The position numbers and the translations under genes were made by a program. Source: Rhodobacteraceae bacterium HLUCCO07 (lineage in GTDB: Bacteria; Pseudomonadota; Alphaproteobacteria; Rhodobacterales; Rhodobacteraceae). Taken from it: DNA of 64,000 nt. The stretch spans positions 276,968 through 340,967 of the forward strand of contig LJSU01000009.1 in NCBI GenBank assembly GCA_001314705.1, in the 5' to 3' direction. Every line of letters starts with the position of its first letter. The first letter of the stretch is position 1. Below are positions 47,952-58,014 of this stretch, piece after piece. The notes beneath the pieces were generated by a model that saw nothing but the letters and a program-made list of their open reading frames with translations, searched no databases and was not told the DNA's origin.

Positions 47952-48995
47952 TCAACGCGTGAAATCGGTGATCACCGCCACCCCGGGCGGCGCGGGGGCA
48001 TCGAAGGCGGCCAGATCACCGCTCGCCTCGCCCAAGGTGATATGCCGCGTGACCAGCGGTGACAAGTCCACCTGCCCCCCCTCGATCAGCGAAAGCAGGC
48101 TGGGATAGCGCCAGGCCGGCATGCCGCGCGTGCCATAGATCGCCAACTGCCCGGAATAGACCGCATCCATCGGCAGATGCATCTTCACGTGATCGCCCGC
48201 CGGCATGCCGACCATGACCATACGGCCCAGCTTGCGAAGGCTGCGGATCGCGCCCACCACCGTTACCTCGACCCCCAGGGCTTCGAGCGCCACATCCGCG
48301 CCACCGCCGGTCATCTCGCGCACCGCCTCGGCCGCGTCCACGTCTGCAGCATTGACCACGGCATCCGCACCCAGCCTGCTTGCATACTCCAGCTTGTCCT
48401 GCACGACATCGACGACGACGACCCGCGCACCCAGAGCCCGCCCCAGCAAAAGCGCCGCGGTGCCCACGCCGCCCCCGCCGAACACCGCGAGCCACTCACC
48501 CGCGCGCAGGCCCACCCGTCCGGTCAACGCATGCCAGGCCGTGGTCACGCGACAACCCAGCCCGGCGGCGAGCGCCGGGGCGATACTCTCGGGAAGCGCG
48601 GTCAGGTTGTGATCGGCAAAGGGCACCGCGATCCGCTCGGCGAATGCCCCCGGGATGGTGAACCCCGGCACAGCCTGATCGGCACAGGCGGTCTGGTTGC
48701 CCGCCGCGCAATCAGGGCACTGCCCACAGGCCAGGATGAAAGGCGCGATCACCCGGTCGCCCACGTGCCAGCGCCGTACCCCGGGGCCGACCTCGACCAC
48801 CTCGCCACAGAACTCGTGCCCGGGCACATGCGGAAGATGCACATCCGGGTCCGCACCAACCCACGCATGCCAGTCACTGCGACAGACCCCGCAGGCCAGC
48901 AGGTTCAGAACCACCCCGCCTGCCCCCGCCACGGGATCGGGCAGATCGACGATTTCGAGCGGCGCACGCCACGCTGTCAGTTGAGCAGCCTTCAT
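47952..48995 (-). CDS. Zinc-dependent alcohol dehydrogenase family protein
   Basis: Medium-chain NAD(P)-dependent dehydrogenase, 347 residues. Catalytic zinc ligands are in CGVCRSDWH and PGHEFCGEV, structural zinc in CGQCPDCAAGNQTAC, and the Rossmann motif is VFGGGGVGTAALLLGRA. The ATG at 48995 with GGGAGC SD is preferred over one at 49010. It sits between purS and purQ, where related genomes often have no gene, so it may be an insertion into the purine operon. The substrate is unknown. Confidence 0.88.
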   Translation of the reverse strand: MKAAQLTAWRAPLEIVDLPDPVAGAGGVVLNLLACGVCRSDWHAWVGADPDVHLPHVPGHEFCGEVVEVGPGVRRWHVGDRVIAPFILACGQCPDCAAGNQTACADQAVPGFTIPGAFAERIAVPFADHNLTALPESIAPALAAGLGCRVTTAWHALTGRVGLRAGEWLAVFGGGGVGTAALLLGRALGARVVVVDVVQDKLEYASRLGADAVVNAADVDAAEAVREMTGGGADVALEALGVEVTVVGAIRSLRKLGRMVMVGMPAGDHVKMHLPMDAVYSGQLAIYGTRGMPAWRYPSLLSLIEGGQVDLSPLVTRHITLGEASGDLAAFDAPAPPGVAVITDFTR

Positions 48996-49054
48996 CGCGC
49001 TCCCTTTCAAGGATGGGGTTCAGCCAACGCGCCCGCCCGAACCGGCGACGCGCA

Positions 49055-49282
49055 TCACATCTCGATCCGGTAACTCTCGATCACCGTGTTGGCGAGCAGC
49101 TTCTCGCACATCTCGCGTACCGTCGCCTCGGTCGTGCCATCTGCCAGGTCAAGCTCGATCACCTTGCCCTGCCGCACATCCTCGACGCCGTCGAACCCCA
49201 GCGCACCCAGCGCATGCTTGACCGCCGCCCCCTGCGGATCGAGCACGCCCTCTTTCAGCATCACGTAAACCTTCGCCTTCAT
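49055..49282 (-). CDS. purS: Phosphoribosylformylglycinamidine synthase subunit PurS
   Basis: Small subunit that joins PurL and PurQ. The 75-residue protein has MKAKVYVMLKEGVLDPQGAA and the LGFDGVEDVRQGKVIELDL block (as DGVEDVRQGK) followed by CEKLLANTVIESYRIE. The ATG at 49282 is chosen because the family starts here; an upstream extension to 49363 is unlikely. It is 87 bases downstream of purC. Confidence 0.95.
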   Translation of the reverse strand: MKAKVYVMLKEGVLDPQGAAVKHALGALGFDGVEDVRQGKVIELDLADGTTEATVREMCEKLLANTVIESYRIEM

Positions 49283-49369
49283 CGCCTGACCCCCGTCATC
49301 CTGTGCAGGCATACCTGCTTCATCTTGCCCCAAATACTCGAAACCGCCCGCGTCACGGGCCATTGCGCC

Positions 49370-50131
49370 TCAGTTGATCAGGGTCGGCTTGATCGGCACC
49401 GCCGACCCCTTGGGCATCACACCGAGCCGCCGGGCCACTTCCGTATAAGCATCGGTCAGCGACCCCAGATCGCGGCGGAAAACGTCCTTGTCGAGCTTCT
49501 GGCCCGTCGCCACATCCCACAACCGGCACGAATCCGGGCTGATCTCGTCGGCCACGATCAGCCGCTGGAAATCGCCGTCATAGACCCGGCCGACCTCGAT
49601 CTTGAAATCCACCAGCTTGATCCCGACCCCGTACATCACACCCGAAAGAAAATCGTTCACCCGCAGGGCAAGGCTCACGATGTCGTCCATGTCCTGCTGG
49701 CTGGCCCAGCCAAAGGCGGCGATATGTTCTTCGCCCACCAGCGGATCGCCAAGACGGTCATCCTTGTAGCAATACTCGATGATCGGGCGCGGCAGGGCAG
49801 TGCCCTCCTCGATCCCAAGCCGCTTCGACAAAGACCCGGCAGCAAAATTGCGCACGATGATCTCAAGCGGGATGATCTCGCAGGCACGCACAAGCTGTTC
49901 GCGCATGTTGAGCCGCCGGATGAAATGGTTGGGAACACCGATATTGGTCAAACCGGTCATGAAATATTCGCTCAGCATGTTGTTGAGCACGCCCTTGCCC
50001 TCGATCACATCCTTTTTCTCCGCGTTGAACGCAGTGGCGTCATCCTTGAAATACTGGACGAGCGTGCCGGGCTCGGGCCCTTCGAACAGGGTCTTGGCCT
50101 TGCCTTCGTAAATCTTCTTGCGCCGTGCCAT
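49370..50131 (-). CDS. purC: SAICAR synthase
   Basis: Phosphoribosylaminoimidazole-succinocarboxamide synthase of purine synthesis, 253 residues. Opening [19 protein letters not shown] is the family signature; [18 protein letters not shown] and [12 protein letters not shown] are also conserved. It leads the minus-strand purC-purS-adh-purQ group and is divergent from the ATPase inhibitor gene at 50288. Confidence 0.97.
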   Translation of the reverse strand: MARRKKIYEGKAKTLFEGPEPGTLVQYFKDDATAFNAEKKDVIEGKGVLNNMLSEYFMTGLTNIGVPNHFIRRLNMREQLVRACEIIPLEIIVRNFAAGSLSKRLGIEEGTALPRPIIEYCYKDDRLGDPLVGEEHIAAFGWASQQDMDDIVSLALRVNDFLSGVMYGVGIKLVDFKIEVGRVYDGDFQRLIVADEISPDSCRLWDVATGQKLDKDVFRRDLGSLTDAYTEVARRLGVMPKGSAVPIKPTLIN

Positions 50132-50287
50132 GGGGGCTCCTCAAGCGTGGCCGCGGCTGAGTCCACGACCATGCGTCCTCATATTCCATAGGCCGCAATG
50201 TCGCAAGATGCCGGCCGGGACTTGCGCAGAACGCCCCGGACCGGCATATCAGGGGCAACCGAAACGCCATGCGGAGACATGACCCAC

Positions 50288-50602
50288 ATGACTACATTCG
50301 ACGACCGTGAACGAGCATTCGAGAACAAGTATGCCCATGACGAGGAAATGAAGTTCCGCGCCACCAACCGCGCCAACAAGCTTCTGGGCCTCTGGGCCGC
50401 CGAACTTATGGGCAAGACCGGTCAGGATGCGACCAATTACGCGATCGAAGTCGTGAAATCGGATTTCGAAGAGCCCGGTCACGAAGACGTGGTGCGAAAG
50501 GTGGCCGCCGATCTGGGCGACATCGCCGATGCCGACACGATCCGTGCCAAACTGGCCGAGCTGACCCCGGTCGCCAAACAGCAGATCATGAACGAGGTCT
50601 GA
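50288..50602 (+). CDS. F1-ATPase inhibitor zeta subunit (DUF1476)
   Basis: Alphaproteobacterial zeta protein that blocks ATP hydrolysis by F1-ATPase through its N-terminus, as shown in Paracoccus. The 104-residue, all-helical protein starts MTTFDDRERAFENKYAHDEE, followed by NKLLGLWAAELMGKTG. ATG at 50288 is the family start; an ATG nine bases upstream is possible. Divergent from purC, an arrangement common in the class. Confidence 0.92.
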   Translation: MTTFDDRERAFENKYAHDEEMKFRATNRANKLLGLWAAELMGKTGQDATNYAIEVVKSDFEEPGHEDVVRKVAADLGDIADADTIRAKLAELTPVAKQQIMNEV

Positions 50603-50777
50603 ACCTGGACCGGCCTGCGCCGGTCGATCCCATCGCGCGGGCACCTGCCCCGCGCGGACCTTCTTTTTTTCCGTTTCTCACACCGTGCACGCTCATGATG
50701 ATCATGCGTGATTTGAAATTGCGCCGGAAATGCGGATATGAAAGAGGCCAATCCGACTATCCTTGAACGGGGCCGAC

Positions 50778-51788
50778 ATGACAAATCCGCTGCAACGCCT
50801 GCTTGACACCCGCGACTGGCTGATGGCCGACGGCGCGACCGGCACCAACCTGTTCAACATGGGGCTGGAATCGGGTGAACCTCCCGAAATGTGGAATATC
50901 GAACACCCCGACCGCATCCGCACGCTCTATCGCGGTGCGGTCGAGGCCGGGTCGGACCTGTTTCTCACCAACTCCTTCGGCGGCAATGCCGCGCGGCTAA
51001 AGCTCCACGGCGCCGAAAAGCGGGCCCGCGAATTGTCGCGTATATCTGCTGAACTCGGTCGCGACGTGGCCGATACCGCCGGGCGCACGGTGATCGTGGC
51101 CGGGTCGGTCGGTCCGACTGGCGAGATCATGGCGCCGATGGGCGAGTTGACCCACGACCTCGCCGTCGAGATCTTTCACGAACAGGCCGACGGCCTCAAG
51201 GAAGGCGGCGCCGACGTGCTCTGGCTCGAGACCATCTCGGCCCCCGAGGAATACAAGGCCGCGGCCGAAGCCTTCTCGCTCGCCGGGATGCCCTGGTGCG
51301 GCACGATGAGCTTCGACACCGCCGGGCGCACCATGATGGGCGTCACATCTTCGGACATGGTCGGCATGGTCGAGGGCCTGCCAAATCCACCGATCGCCTT
51401 CGGCGCCAATTGCGGCGTCGGCGCATCGGACCTTTTGCGCACCGTTCTGGGCTTTGTCGCCCAGGGCTCCGAACGCCCGATCATCGCCAAGGGCAACGCG
51501 GGCATTCCCAAGTACCATGACGGACATATCCACTACGACGGGACGCCCGAACTGATGGCCGATTACGCGGTGCTGGCCCGCGATTGCGGGGCCAGGATCA
51601 TCGGCGGCTGCTGTGGCACCATGCCCGAGCACTTGCGGAAAATGCGGGAAGCCCTTGAAAACACGTCCAAAGGCCCGCGCCCGACGCTGGATCAGATCAC
51701 CGCGCGACTGGGCGCCTTTTCATCGGCTGCCGACGGAACGGGCGAAGACGACACGCCCAAGCGCCGCCCCCGTCGTCGCCGCGGCTGA
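50778..51788 (+). CDS. bmt: Homocysteine S-methyltransferase domain protein (Bmt-like; split methionine synthase part)
   Basis: Methylates homocysteine to methionine. The 336-residue barrel has the opening LMADGATGTNLFNMGLE, and zinc ligands FGANCGVG and GGCCGT. It contains only the homocysteine domain; the folate, B12 and reactivation domains of MetH are absent. In Roseobacter relatives such a protein is annotated as betaine-homocysteine methyltransferase or works in a split methionine synthase. A separate corrinoid protein lies at 56.5 kb, which favours the second reading. A basic tail (KRRPRRRRG) ends it. ATG at 50778 is preferred to a TTG at 50763. Confidence 0.88.
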   Translation: MTNPLQRLLDTRDWLMADGATGTNLFNMGLESGEPPEMWNIEHPDRIRTLYRGAVEAGSDLFLTNSFGGNAARLKLHGAEKRARELSRISAELGRDVADTAGRTVIVAGSVGPTGEIMAPMGELTHDLAVEIFHEQADGLKEGGADVLWLETISAPEEYKAAAEAFSLAGMPWCGTMSFDTAGRTMMGVTSSDMVGMVEGLPNPPIAFGANCGVGASDLLRTVLGFVAQGSERPIIAKGNAGIPKYHDGHIHYDGTPELMADYAVLARDCGARIIGGCCGTMPEHLRKMREALENTSKGPRPTLDQITARLGAFSSAADGTGEDDTPKRRPRRRRG

Positions 51789-51810
51789 TCAGCAACTCAC
51801 CCCCCCCGGC

Positions 51811-52812
51811 TCAGCCGCGCCGCTGGTCGGGATGCATCGAACTGCCCAGGATATGCTCGGACTTGTGGATGACGTGATGCGCGCTCGACACCAGTAGCGG
51901 ATCAGGGTGCCCCACCACCCGGTGATCCTTGTCCGGGTAATCGAGACTTGACAGGAAATGCCGCATGCAGGCCAGCCGCGCGCGCTTCTTGTCGTTCGAC
52001 TTGACCACGGTCCATGGCGCATCGGCGGTGTCAGTATAGAAAAACATCGCCTCCTTGGCCTCGGTATATTCATCCCACTTGTCGAGACCGGCCTTGTCGA
52101 TCGGGCTCAGCTTCCACCGTTTGAGCGGATCGGTCTCGCGGCTCTTGAAGCGCAAGAGCTGTTCGTCCCGCGTGACCGAGAACCAGTATTTGTAAAGCCG
52201 GATGCCCGCGCGCACCAGCATCCGTTCGAGATCGGGCGTCTGGCGCATGAATTCGAGGTACTCATTGGGTTCGCAAAACCCCATCACCCGCTCGACCCCG
52301 GCACGATTATACCACGAGCGGTCATAGAACACCATTTCGCCAACCGTCGGCAGCTCATTGATATAACGCTGGAAATACCACTGCCCCTTTTCCTCCCATG
52401 TCGGCTTGTTGAGCGCCACGACGCGTGCCGACCGTGGGTTCAGGTGTTCGGTGAAGCGCTTGATCGTCCCGCCCTTGCCGGCTGCATCACGACCCTCGAA
52501 CAACAACACGAATTTCTGCTCCGTCTCCTGCGCCCATAGTTGCACCTTGAGAAGTTCAGCCTGCAATCTGGCCTTCTGGCGCTCATAGGTTCGTCGGTTC
52601 ATTTTGTCGGAATAGAGATACTCGCCACTCTCGAAGGCGCGACGCACCTCTTCGGCACTCGGCTGCACACGCTGCGCCCGCGGCGTCTTGGCCAAAGCCT
52701 CTTGCGCCTCAAAATCACGCCCGACATCTGCGGCCGCAGTCTCCTCGCTTACCACATCATCGGCACCAGGTTCCGCCGCCGCATCCTCCCCTTTGATAGC
52801 AGGTTTTTTCAT
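51811..52812 (-). CDS. ppk2: Polyphosphate kinase 2
   Basis: Transfers phosphate between polyphosphate and nucleotides. The 333-residue protein has an acidic N-terminal extension (about 1-55), Walker A FEGRDAAGKGG (107-115), lid residues in RYINELPTVGE, and Walker B VFYDRSWYNRAG. The later SVTRDEQLLRFKSR segment is also typical of class I PPK2, which favours GDP or ADP as acceptor. It converges on the homocysteine methyltransferase gene, 22 bases apart. Confidence 0.95.
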   Translation of the reverse strand: MKKPAIKGEDAAAEPGADDVVSEETAAADVGRDFEAQEALAKTPRAQRVQPSAEEVRRAFESGEYLYSDKMNRRTYERQKARLQAELLKVQLWAQETEQKFVLLFEGRDAAGKGGTIKRFTEHLNPRSARVVALNKPTWEEKGQWYFQRYINELPTVGEMVFYDRSWYNRAGVERVMGFCEPNEYLEFMRQTPDLERMLVRAGIRLYKYWFSVTRDEQLLRFKSRETDPLKRWKLSPIDKAGLDKWDEYTEAKEAMFFYTDTADAPWTVVKSNDKKRARLACMRHFLSSLDYPDKDHRVVGHPDPLLVSSAHHVIHKSEHILGSSMHPDQRRG

Positions 52813-52977
52813 TCTATCTGCCTCCCTCTCTCAACACTTCACATGTTAGCAAATGAGCGCGCAGAACGCCTTGATCCCTGTCAATGCCGGGCATGACGCA
52901 ACGGAACGGCACCAACGGTTGCGGGGCTGTCATGAATTCTGTGTCATGATGGGGATCCACACGAGGAGGAAACGCAG

Positions 52978-54261
52978 ATGAACACCCTCACTACCGCAAC
53001 CCTGGCCCTGGTTCTCGGGACCGGCTCGGCCCTGGCCGAGAACCGCATCGACACGGTCCGCCCCGACGCGCCGGAACTTGCCGCCTTCGGGGCTTTCCCC
53101 GTCGGGGTGCAGGAACGCCAATTCACGGTGTCGGATCGCATCGACATCCTCAACGTGACCGAGGACGCAACGCCGTCCTACGAGCGCCCGCTCACGGTGG
53201 AAATCTGGTATCCGGCGGCACAGGACACCGAGCCCGGCACCACCTATGACACGGTGATCCGCGACGGCCAGACCGCGACAACCCTGCATGGCCGCGCCGC
53301 GCGCGACGCCGCCCCCGCCGATGGCCGCTTTCCGCTCGTGGTGATCAGCCACGGCTATCCCGGCAATCGCTTCCTGATGTCGCATCTGGGCGAGAACCTG
53401 GCGTCCAAGGGCTACGTCACCGTGTCGGTCGATCACACCGACAGCACCTATTCCGATCAGGCCGCTTTCGGCTCGACCCTCTATCACCGGCCATGGGACC
53501 AGAAGGCCGTGATCGATTTCATGGCCGGGCTCGATGACCCGCTGGGCCAGATCACCGATGCCGACACCGCCGGCGTGATCGGGTATTCCATGGGCGGCTA
53601 CGGCGCGCTGATCTTCGGCGGCGCGGGGGTCACGCAACAGGCGGTCGATTACAACTGGGGCACACCCAGGGGCCTTCTCGCCGCGAACATGGCCGGCACC
53701 GAAAGCCACGACGCGCTGATCGATGATCGGGTCAAGGCGCTCATCGCGATCGGACCCTGGGGCAAGAATCAAGCGTTCTGGGACGAAGCCGGACTGGCCG
53801 GGCTGCGCAAGCCAACGCTGATCATGGCCGGCTCGGTCGATGACGTGTCAAGCTATCCCGCCATGCGCCAGATTTTCGAGCAGGCCACCGGCACCGACCG
53901 GCACCTCTTGACCTTCATCGGCGCCAATCACAACGCCGCCGCGCCCATTCCCGCCCCGGTCGAGAGCTATCAGCCCTCGCCGCATCTCGATTTCACCCCG
54001 TTCGACCATTACGCCGACGCCGTCTGGGACACCGCGCGCATGAACAACATCGCCCAGCATTTCGCCACCGCCTTCATGGACCTGCACCTGCGCGACGATT
54101 CCGAGGCTGCACGTTTTTTCGATCTGGTGGAATATGCCGAGGACGGGGTGCATGCGCTGAACGACGATGGCGACCCTGAACCCGAGCACAATTATTGGAC
54201 AGGCTTCGCACCGCGCACGGCCGCCGGGCTGCGGTTCGAATCCCGGGGCAAGGGCGAATGA
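52978..54261 (+). CDS. Secreted alpha/beta hydrolase (PAF-acetylhydrolase/dienelactone hydrolase-like)
   Basis: Predicted periplasmic esterase, 427 residues. Signal peptide MNTLTTATLALVLGTGSALA with cleavage after ALA. The oxyanion strand is LVVISHGYPGNR, the nucleophile elbow is VIGYSMGGYG, an Asp lies in AGSVDDVSS and the catalytic His in FIGANHNAA. Its TGA overlaps the ATG of the next hydrolase (ATGA), so the two hydrolases form a coupled pair. Substrate unknown. Confidence 0.85.
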   Translation: MNTLTTATLALVLGTGSALAENRIDTVRPDAPELAAFGAFPVGVQERQFTVSDRIDILNVTEDATPSYERPLTVEIWYPAAQDTEPGTTYDTVIRDGQTATTLHGRAARDAAPADGRFPLVVISHGYPGNRFLMSHLGENLASKGYVTVSVDHTDSTYSDQAAFGSTLYHRPWDQKAVIDFMAGLDDPLGQITDADTAGVIGYSMGGYGALIFGGAGVTQQAVDYNWGTPRGLLAANMAGTESHDALIDDRVKALIAIGPWGKNQAFWDEAGLAGLRKPTLIMAGSVDDVSSYPAMRQIFEQATGTDRHLLTFIGANHNAAAPIPAPVESYQPSPHLDFTPFDHYADAVWDTARMNNIAQHFATAFMDLHLRDDSEAARFFDLVEYAEDGVHALNDDGDPEPEHNYWTGFAPRTAAGLRFESRGKGE

Positions 54262-55163
54262 TGGCACCAGCCCCGCGCGAGCGCGACATAACGCTGAGCG
54301 GTCATGGCTTCCACCTCCACGAATGGGGCGAACCCGGCCAGCCCGTCATCCTCTGCCTGCACGGCTTTCCGGAGTATGGCGGCGCCTGGGCCGACCTTGC
54401 CCCGCATCTCGCGGGCTTCCACCTGATCGCCCCCGATCAGCGTGGCTATGGCCAAAGCTGGGCGCCGCAGAACGTGGGCGACTACACCGCCTCGAAGCTC
54501 GTGGGCGACATGGCCGCGCTCATCGACACGCTCGGTATCGCCCGCTGCACCGTGCTGGGCCATGACTGGGGCGCCGCAGTGGCCTATGGCCTGGCCATGA
54601 TGAAACCCGAGCTGGTCTCGCGGCTCATCATCATCAATGGCGTCCACCCCGCCCCGTTCCAGCGCGCCATCGCCGCGGGCGGTGCCCAGACCGAGGCGTC
54701 GCAATACATCCACTACCTGCGCCGAGACGGGTCCGAAGACGCGCTTGCCGAAAACGATTTCGAGAAACTGCTGGCACTCTTTTCCGCAAAGATGGACCTC
54801 TCCTGGCTTTCCAGCGACCGCCTCACCGCCTATAAACAGGCATGGTCAGGCCCCGAGCGGCTGCGCGGCATGATCAACTGGTATCGCGCCTCGCCCCTGC
54901 GCGTGGCCAAACCCGGAGAGCCCATCACCGACCTGCCCGACCTGCCCCGCGAGCGGCTCATGGTGCCCCAGCCGCACCTGCTCATCTGGGGCGCGGATGA
55001 CAGCGCGCTCCTGCCCGAGGCGACCGAGGGGCTGGAAGACTATGCCCCCGACCTCACCCGCGTGACGATCGACGGCGCCGACCACTGGGTCTGTCACCAG
55101 AAACCCGAAACCGTCGCCCGGACAATCCGCGACTGGCTCGGCGCTCAGAACAACCGCAACTGA
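54258..55163 (+). CDS. Alpha/beta hydrolase, epoxide hydrolase-like
   Basis: Cytoplasmic hydrolase of 301 residues. It has the epoxide-hydrolase-type LCLHGFPEYGGAW (HGxP), nucleophile Asp in VLGHDWGAAVA, and His in IDGADHWVCHQ; DYAPD precedes. Haloalkane dehalogenases and fluoroacetate dehalogenases share this pattern. The start at 54258 overlaps the stop of the secreted hydrolase. Its 3' end overlaps the convergent radical SAM gene by 19 bases. Confidence 0.85.
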   Translation: MMAPAPRERDITLSGHGFHLHEWGEPGQPVILCLHGFPEYGGAWADLAPHLAGFHLIAPDQRGYGQSWAPQNVGDYTASKLVGDMAALIDTLGIARCTVLGHDWGAAVAYGLAMMKPELVSRLIIINGVHPAPFQRAIAAGGAQTEASQYIHYLRRDGSEDALAENDFEKLLALFSAKMDLSWLSSDRLTAYKQAWSGPERLRGMINWYRASPLRVAKPGEPITDLPDLPRERLMVPQPHLLIWGADDSALLPEATEGLEDYAPDLTRVTIDGADHWVCHQKPETVARTIRDWLGAQNNRN

Positions 55164-56230
55164 TCGCCTACGCGCGGCGGCATCCGAAAGAGATCGCAAC
55201 GCAAGGCCGGTTGCTGCTCGGCCAGCCCCAGCCGCCGCACCGCCGCCTTGAATCGCGCGCCGATCATCCGCGCATGCGGCCCGTCGCCCCGCATCCGATG
55301 ACCCCAGCGCGAATCGTAATCCTTGCCGCCGTGCATCTCGCGCAGCCGGGCCATGACCTTGGCCGCCCGGCCCGGCTGATGCTCTTGCAGCCATTCCTGC
55401 ACCAGAGGCGATACCTCGCGCGGCAGCCGCAGCATGATCCAGCTCGCCGCATCCGCCCCCGCATCCCGCGCCGCCGCGAGGATCGCGTCGATCTCGTGAT
55501 CGGTCAGCCCCGGCACCACCGGCGACACCATGATCCGCACCGGAATGCCCGCTTCGGTCAGGCGTCGGATCACCGCCAGCCGACGCGCCGGGCGCGGCAC
55601 TCGCGGCTCCATCCGTCGCGCGACATCATTGTCCAGCGTCGTCACCGACACGCCCACCCGCACAAGCCCGTCGCGCGCCATCGGGCCCAGGATGTCGATG
55701 TCGCGCTCGATCAGCGTACCCTTGGTGACAATCGCCACCGGATGCCGGAAATCGCGCAACACTTCGAGACAGCGGCGCATGATTTCCCGCCCCTTTTCAA
55801 CCGGCTGATAAGGGTCGGTATTGGTCCCGATCGCGATCGGTGCCACACGATAGGCCCGCGCCGCCAGTTCCCGCGCCAGCAGGTCGGGCGCATTCCTCTT
55901 GGCCACAAGCCGCGTCTCGAAATCGAGCCCCGGAGACAGGCCCAGATAGGCATGGCTGGGCCGGGCAAAGCAGTAGACACAGCCGTGTTCACAGCCCCGG
56001 TAAGGGTTGATCGACCGATCAAAGGGCAGGTCGGGTGAGCGGTTGTAGGTGATGATTCTCCCCGCTGACTCGTCTCGCAACTCCGTCTCGACGCCCGCCC
56101 TCGCCTCCGGTATGTCCCAGCCGTCACCGGCCTCCACCCGCGTAAGGCGTTCAAACCGCCCCGCCACGTTGGACAGCGCGCCGCGCCCGCGCCGGCGCGA
56201 TGCTTCGATGATGTCGCCATGCTCGTTCAT
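55145..56230 (-). CDS. Radical SAM protein, PA0069/SplB-like family
   Basis: 361 residues. The [4Fe-4S]-SAM motif is PYRGCEHGCVYCFARPSH (CxxxCxxC). The NTDPYQPVEK and SVTTLDNDVARRMEP blocks place it in the PA0069 family, related to spore photoproduct lyase SplB. The start MNEHGDIIEASRRRGRGA at 56230 is the family N-terminus. An exact SOS box lies 15-29 bases upstream, so LexA probably represses it. A DNA-lesion repair role is therefore attractive but unproven. Confidence 0.85.
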   Translation of the reverse strand: MNEHGDIIEASRRRGRGALSNVAGRFERLTRVEAGDGWDIPEARAGVETELRDESAGRIITYNRSPDLPFDRSINPYRGCEHGCVYCFARPSHAYLGLSPGLDFETRLVAKRNAPDLLARELAARAYRVAPIAIGTNTDPYQPVEKGREIMRRCLEVLRDFRHPVAIVTKGTLIERDIDILGPMARDGLVRVGVSVTTLDNDVARRMEPRVPRPARRLAVIRRLTEAGIPVRIMVSPVVPGLTDHEIDAILAAARDAGADAASWIMLRLPREVSPLVQEWLQEHQPGRAAKVMARLREMHGGKDYDSRWGHRMRGDGPHARMIGARFKAAVRRLGLAEQQPALRCDLFRMPPRVGDQLRLF

Positions 56231-56244
56231 GGGGTCGATACATA

Positions 56245-56259
56245 GAACAAACGATGAAC
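56245..56259 (-). promoter_or_regulatory. SOS (LexA) box before the radical SAM gene
   Basis: GAAC (56245-56248), 7 bases, GAAC (56256-56259); on the coding strand this is GTTC-N7-GTTC. It matches the box in front of lexA (1005-1019) in motif and spacing and lies just upstream of the start codon at 56230. Confidence 0.8.
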
Positions 56260-56458
56260 ACTTACAATAAACCTCATGATCCACATGCAGATTTTTCGCC
56301 CCGATCACACGGGATTTCACGCTGATTTCAGGCTATAGGTCGGTCAAAGTGCCGGGCATGTCGCAATTCGGACAGTCCAACTTCGGCATTCCGGCAATAG
56401 CATCGGGAAACCCCGGCCGTCCGCACCGCTGCGGCGCCTAATGACAAAGGAAAGACCC

Positions 56459-57163
<705 letters not shown>

Positions 57164-57190
57164 GCGGCGCGCAATGCGCCGCAGTTTGCC

Positions 57191-57835
57191 ATGATACCCG
57201 ACGACCAGACCCTCACCGACTCCGGCCTCGCCCTTCAGGGTGCGAGGGCACGGTTGCTGCTGGTCGCCTGCGGGGCGCTGGCGCGCGAGATCATCGCGCT
57301 GAAAGAGATCAACGGCTGGGATCACGTCGATCTGGTCTGCCTGCCCGCGATCCTGCACAACACGCCCGATCGCATCACCGGGCGGGTGGCCGAAACGGTC
57401 GAGGAATACCGCGACCGGTACGACCGGATCTTCGTCGTCTACGCCGATTGCGGCACCGGCGGACAATTGTTCGAAAAGTGCAAGGAACTCGGCGTCGGAA
57501 TGATCCCGGGGCCGCATTGCTATTCGTTTTTTGAAGGCAACATCACCTTTGCCACCCGCGCAGAAGACGAGATCACGACCTTCTACCTCACCGATTTCCT
57601 CGCCCGCCAGTTCGACGCCTTCGTGTGGAAGCCGCTCGGCCTCGACCGCCACCCGCAATTGCTCGACACCTATTTCGGCCATTACGAGAAACTGGTCTAT
57701 CTCGCCCAGAGCGAGGATGATGCGCTCACCCGAAAGGCACACGAGGCCGCCAACCGGCTGGGGCTCGACTTCGAACGCCGCTTCACCGGTTACGGCGATC
57801 TCGCAACGGAACTGGAGCGACAGGCCCGGACCTGA
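57191..57835 (+). CDS. DUF1638-family protein
   Basis: Unknown function, 214 residues. Seen are an N-terminal LLVACGALAREI, the stretch LPAILHNTPDRI, a central VVYADCGTGGQL, GVGMIPGPHCYSFFEG with Cys and His, and conserved acidic residues, suggesting a metal- or cofactor-binding enzyme or chaperone. It lies 27 bases after the corrinoid protein gene, the usual company of this family, so a role in corrinoid methyl transfer or its reactivation is inferred. Confidence 0.8.
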   Translation: MIPDDQTLTDSGLALQGARARLLLVACGALAREIIALKEINGWDHVDLVCLPAILHNTPDRITGRVAETVEEYRDRYDRIFVVYADCGTGGQLFEKCKELGVGMIPGPHCYSFFEGNITFATRAEDEITTFYLTDFLARQFDAFVWKPLGLDRHPQLLDTYFGHYEKLVYLAQSEDDALTRKAHEAANRLGLDFERRFTGYGDLATELERQART

Positions 57836-57956
57836 CCCGTTGAGCACCCCGCCCCCGGCGCGCGTGGCAAGGCCCGGGTTTTGAGTATTTTTCCCAAGAA
57901 TGAACGGCAGGGTGGACAACGGGCCACCGCCCCGCCCCTTTCATGGTGGGAATAAC

Positions 57957-57985
57957 AGAAAAGGGCCGCCCCGCGGGACGGCCCT
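57957..57985 (-). terminator. Rho-independent terminator of tig
   Basis: A GC-rich hairpin (57963-57984, about ten pairs with one G-U) is followed on the minus strand by TTTTC. It lies 30 bases after the tig stop. Confidence 0.8.
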
Positions 57986-58014
57986 CAATCTTTCTGCCCG
58001 CCGGCGGGCCGGGC

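Noticed and set aside
54225..54250. GGTTCGAATCC, a perfect T-loop-like string
   Set aside because: It lies inside the 3' end of a well-supported coding region and no cloverleaf can be formed around it.
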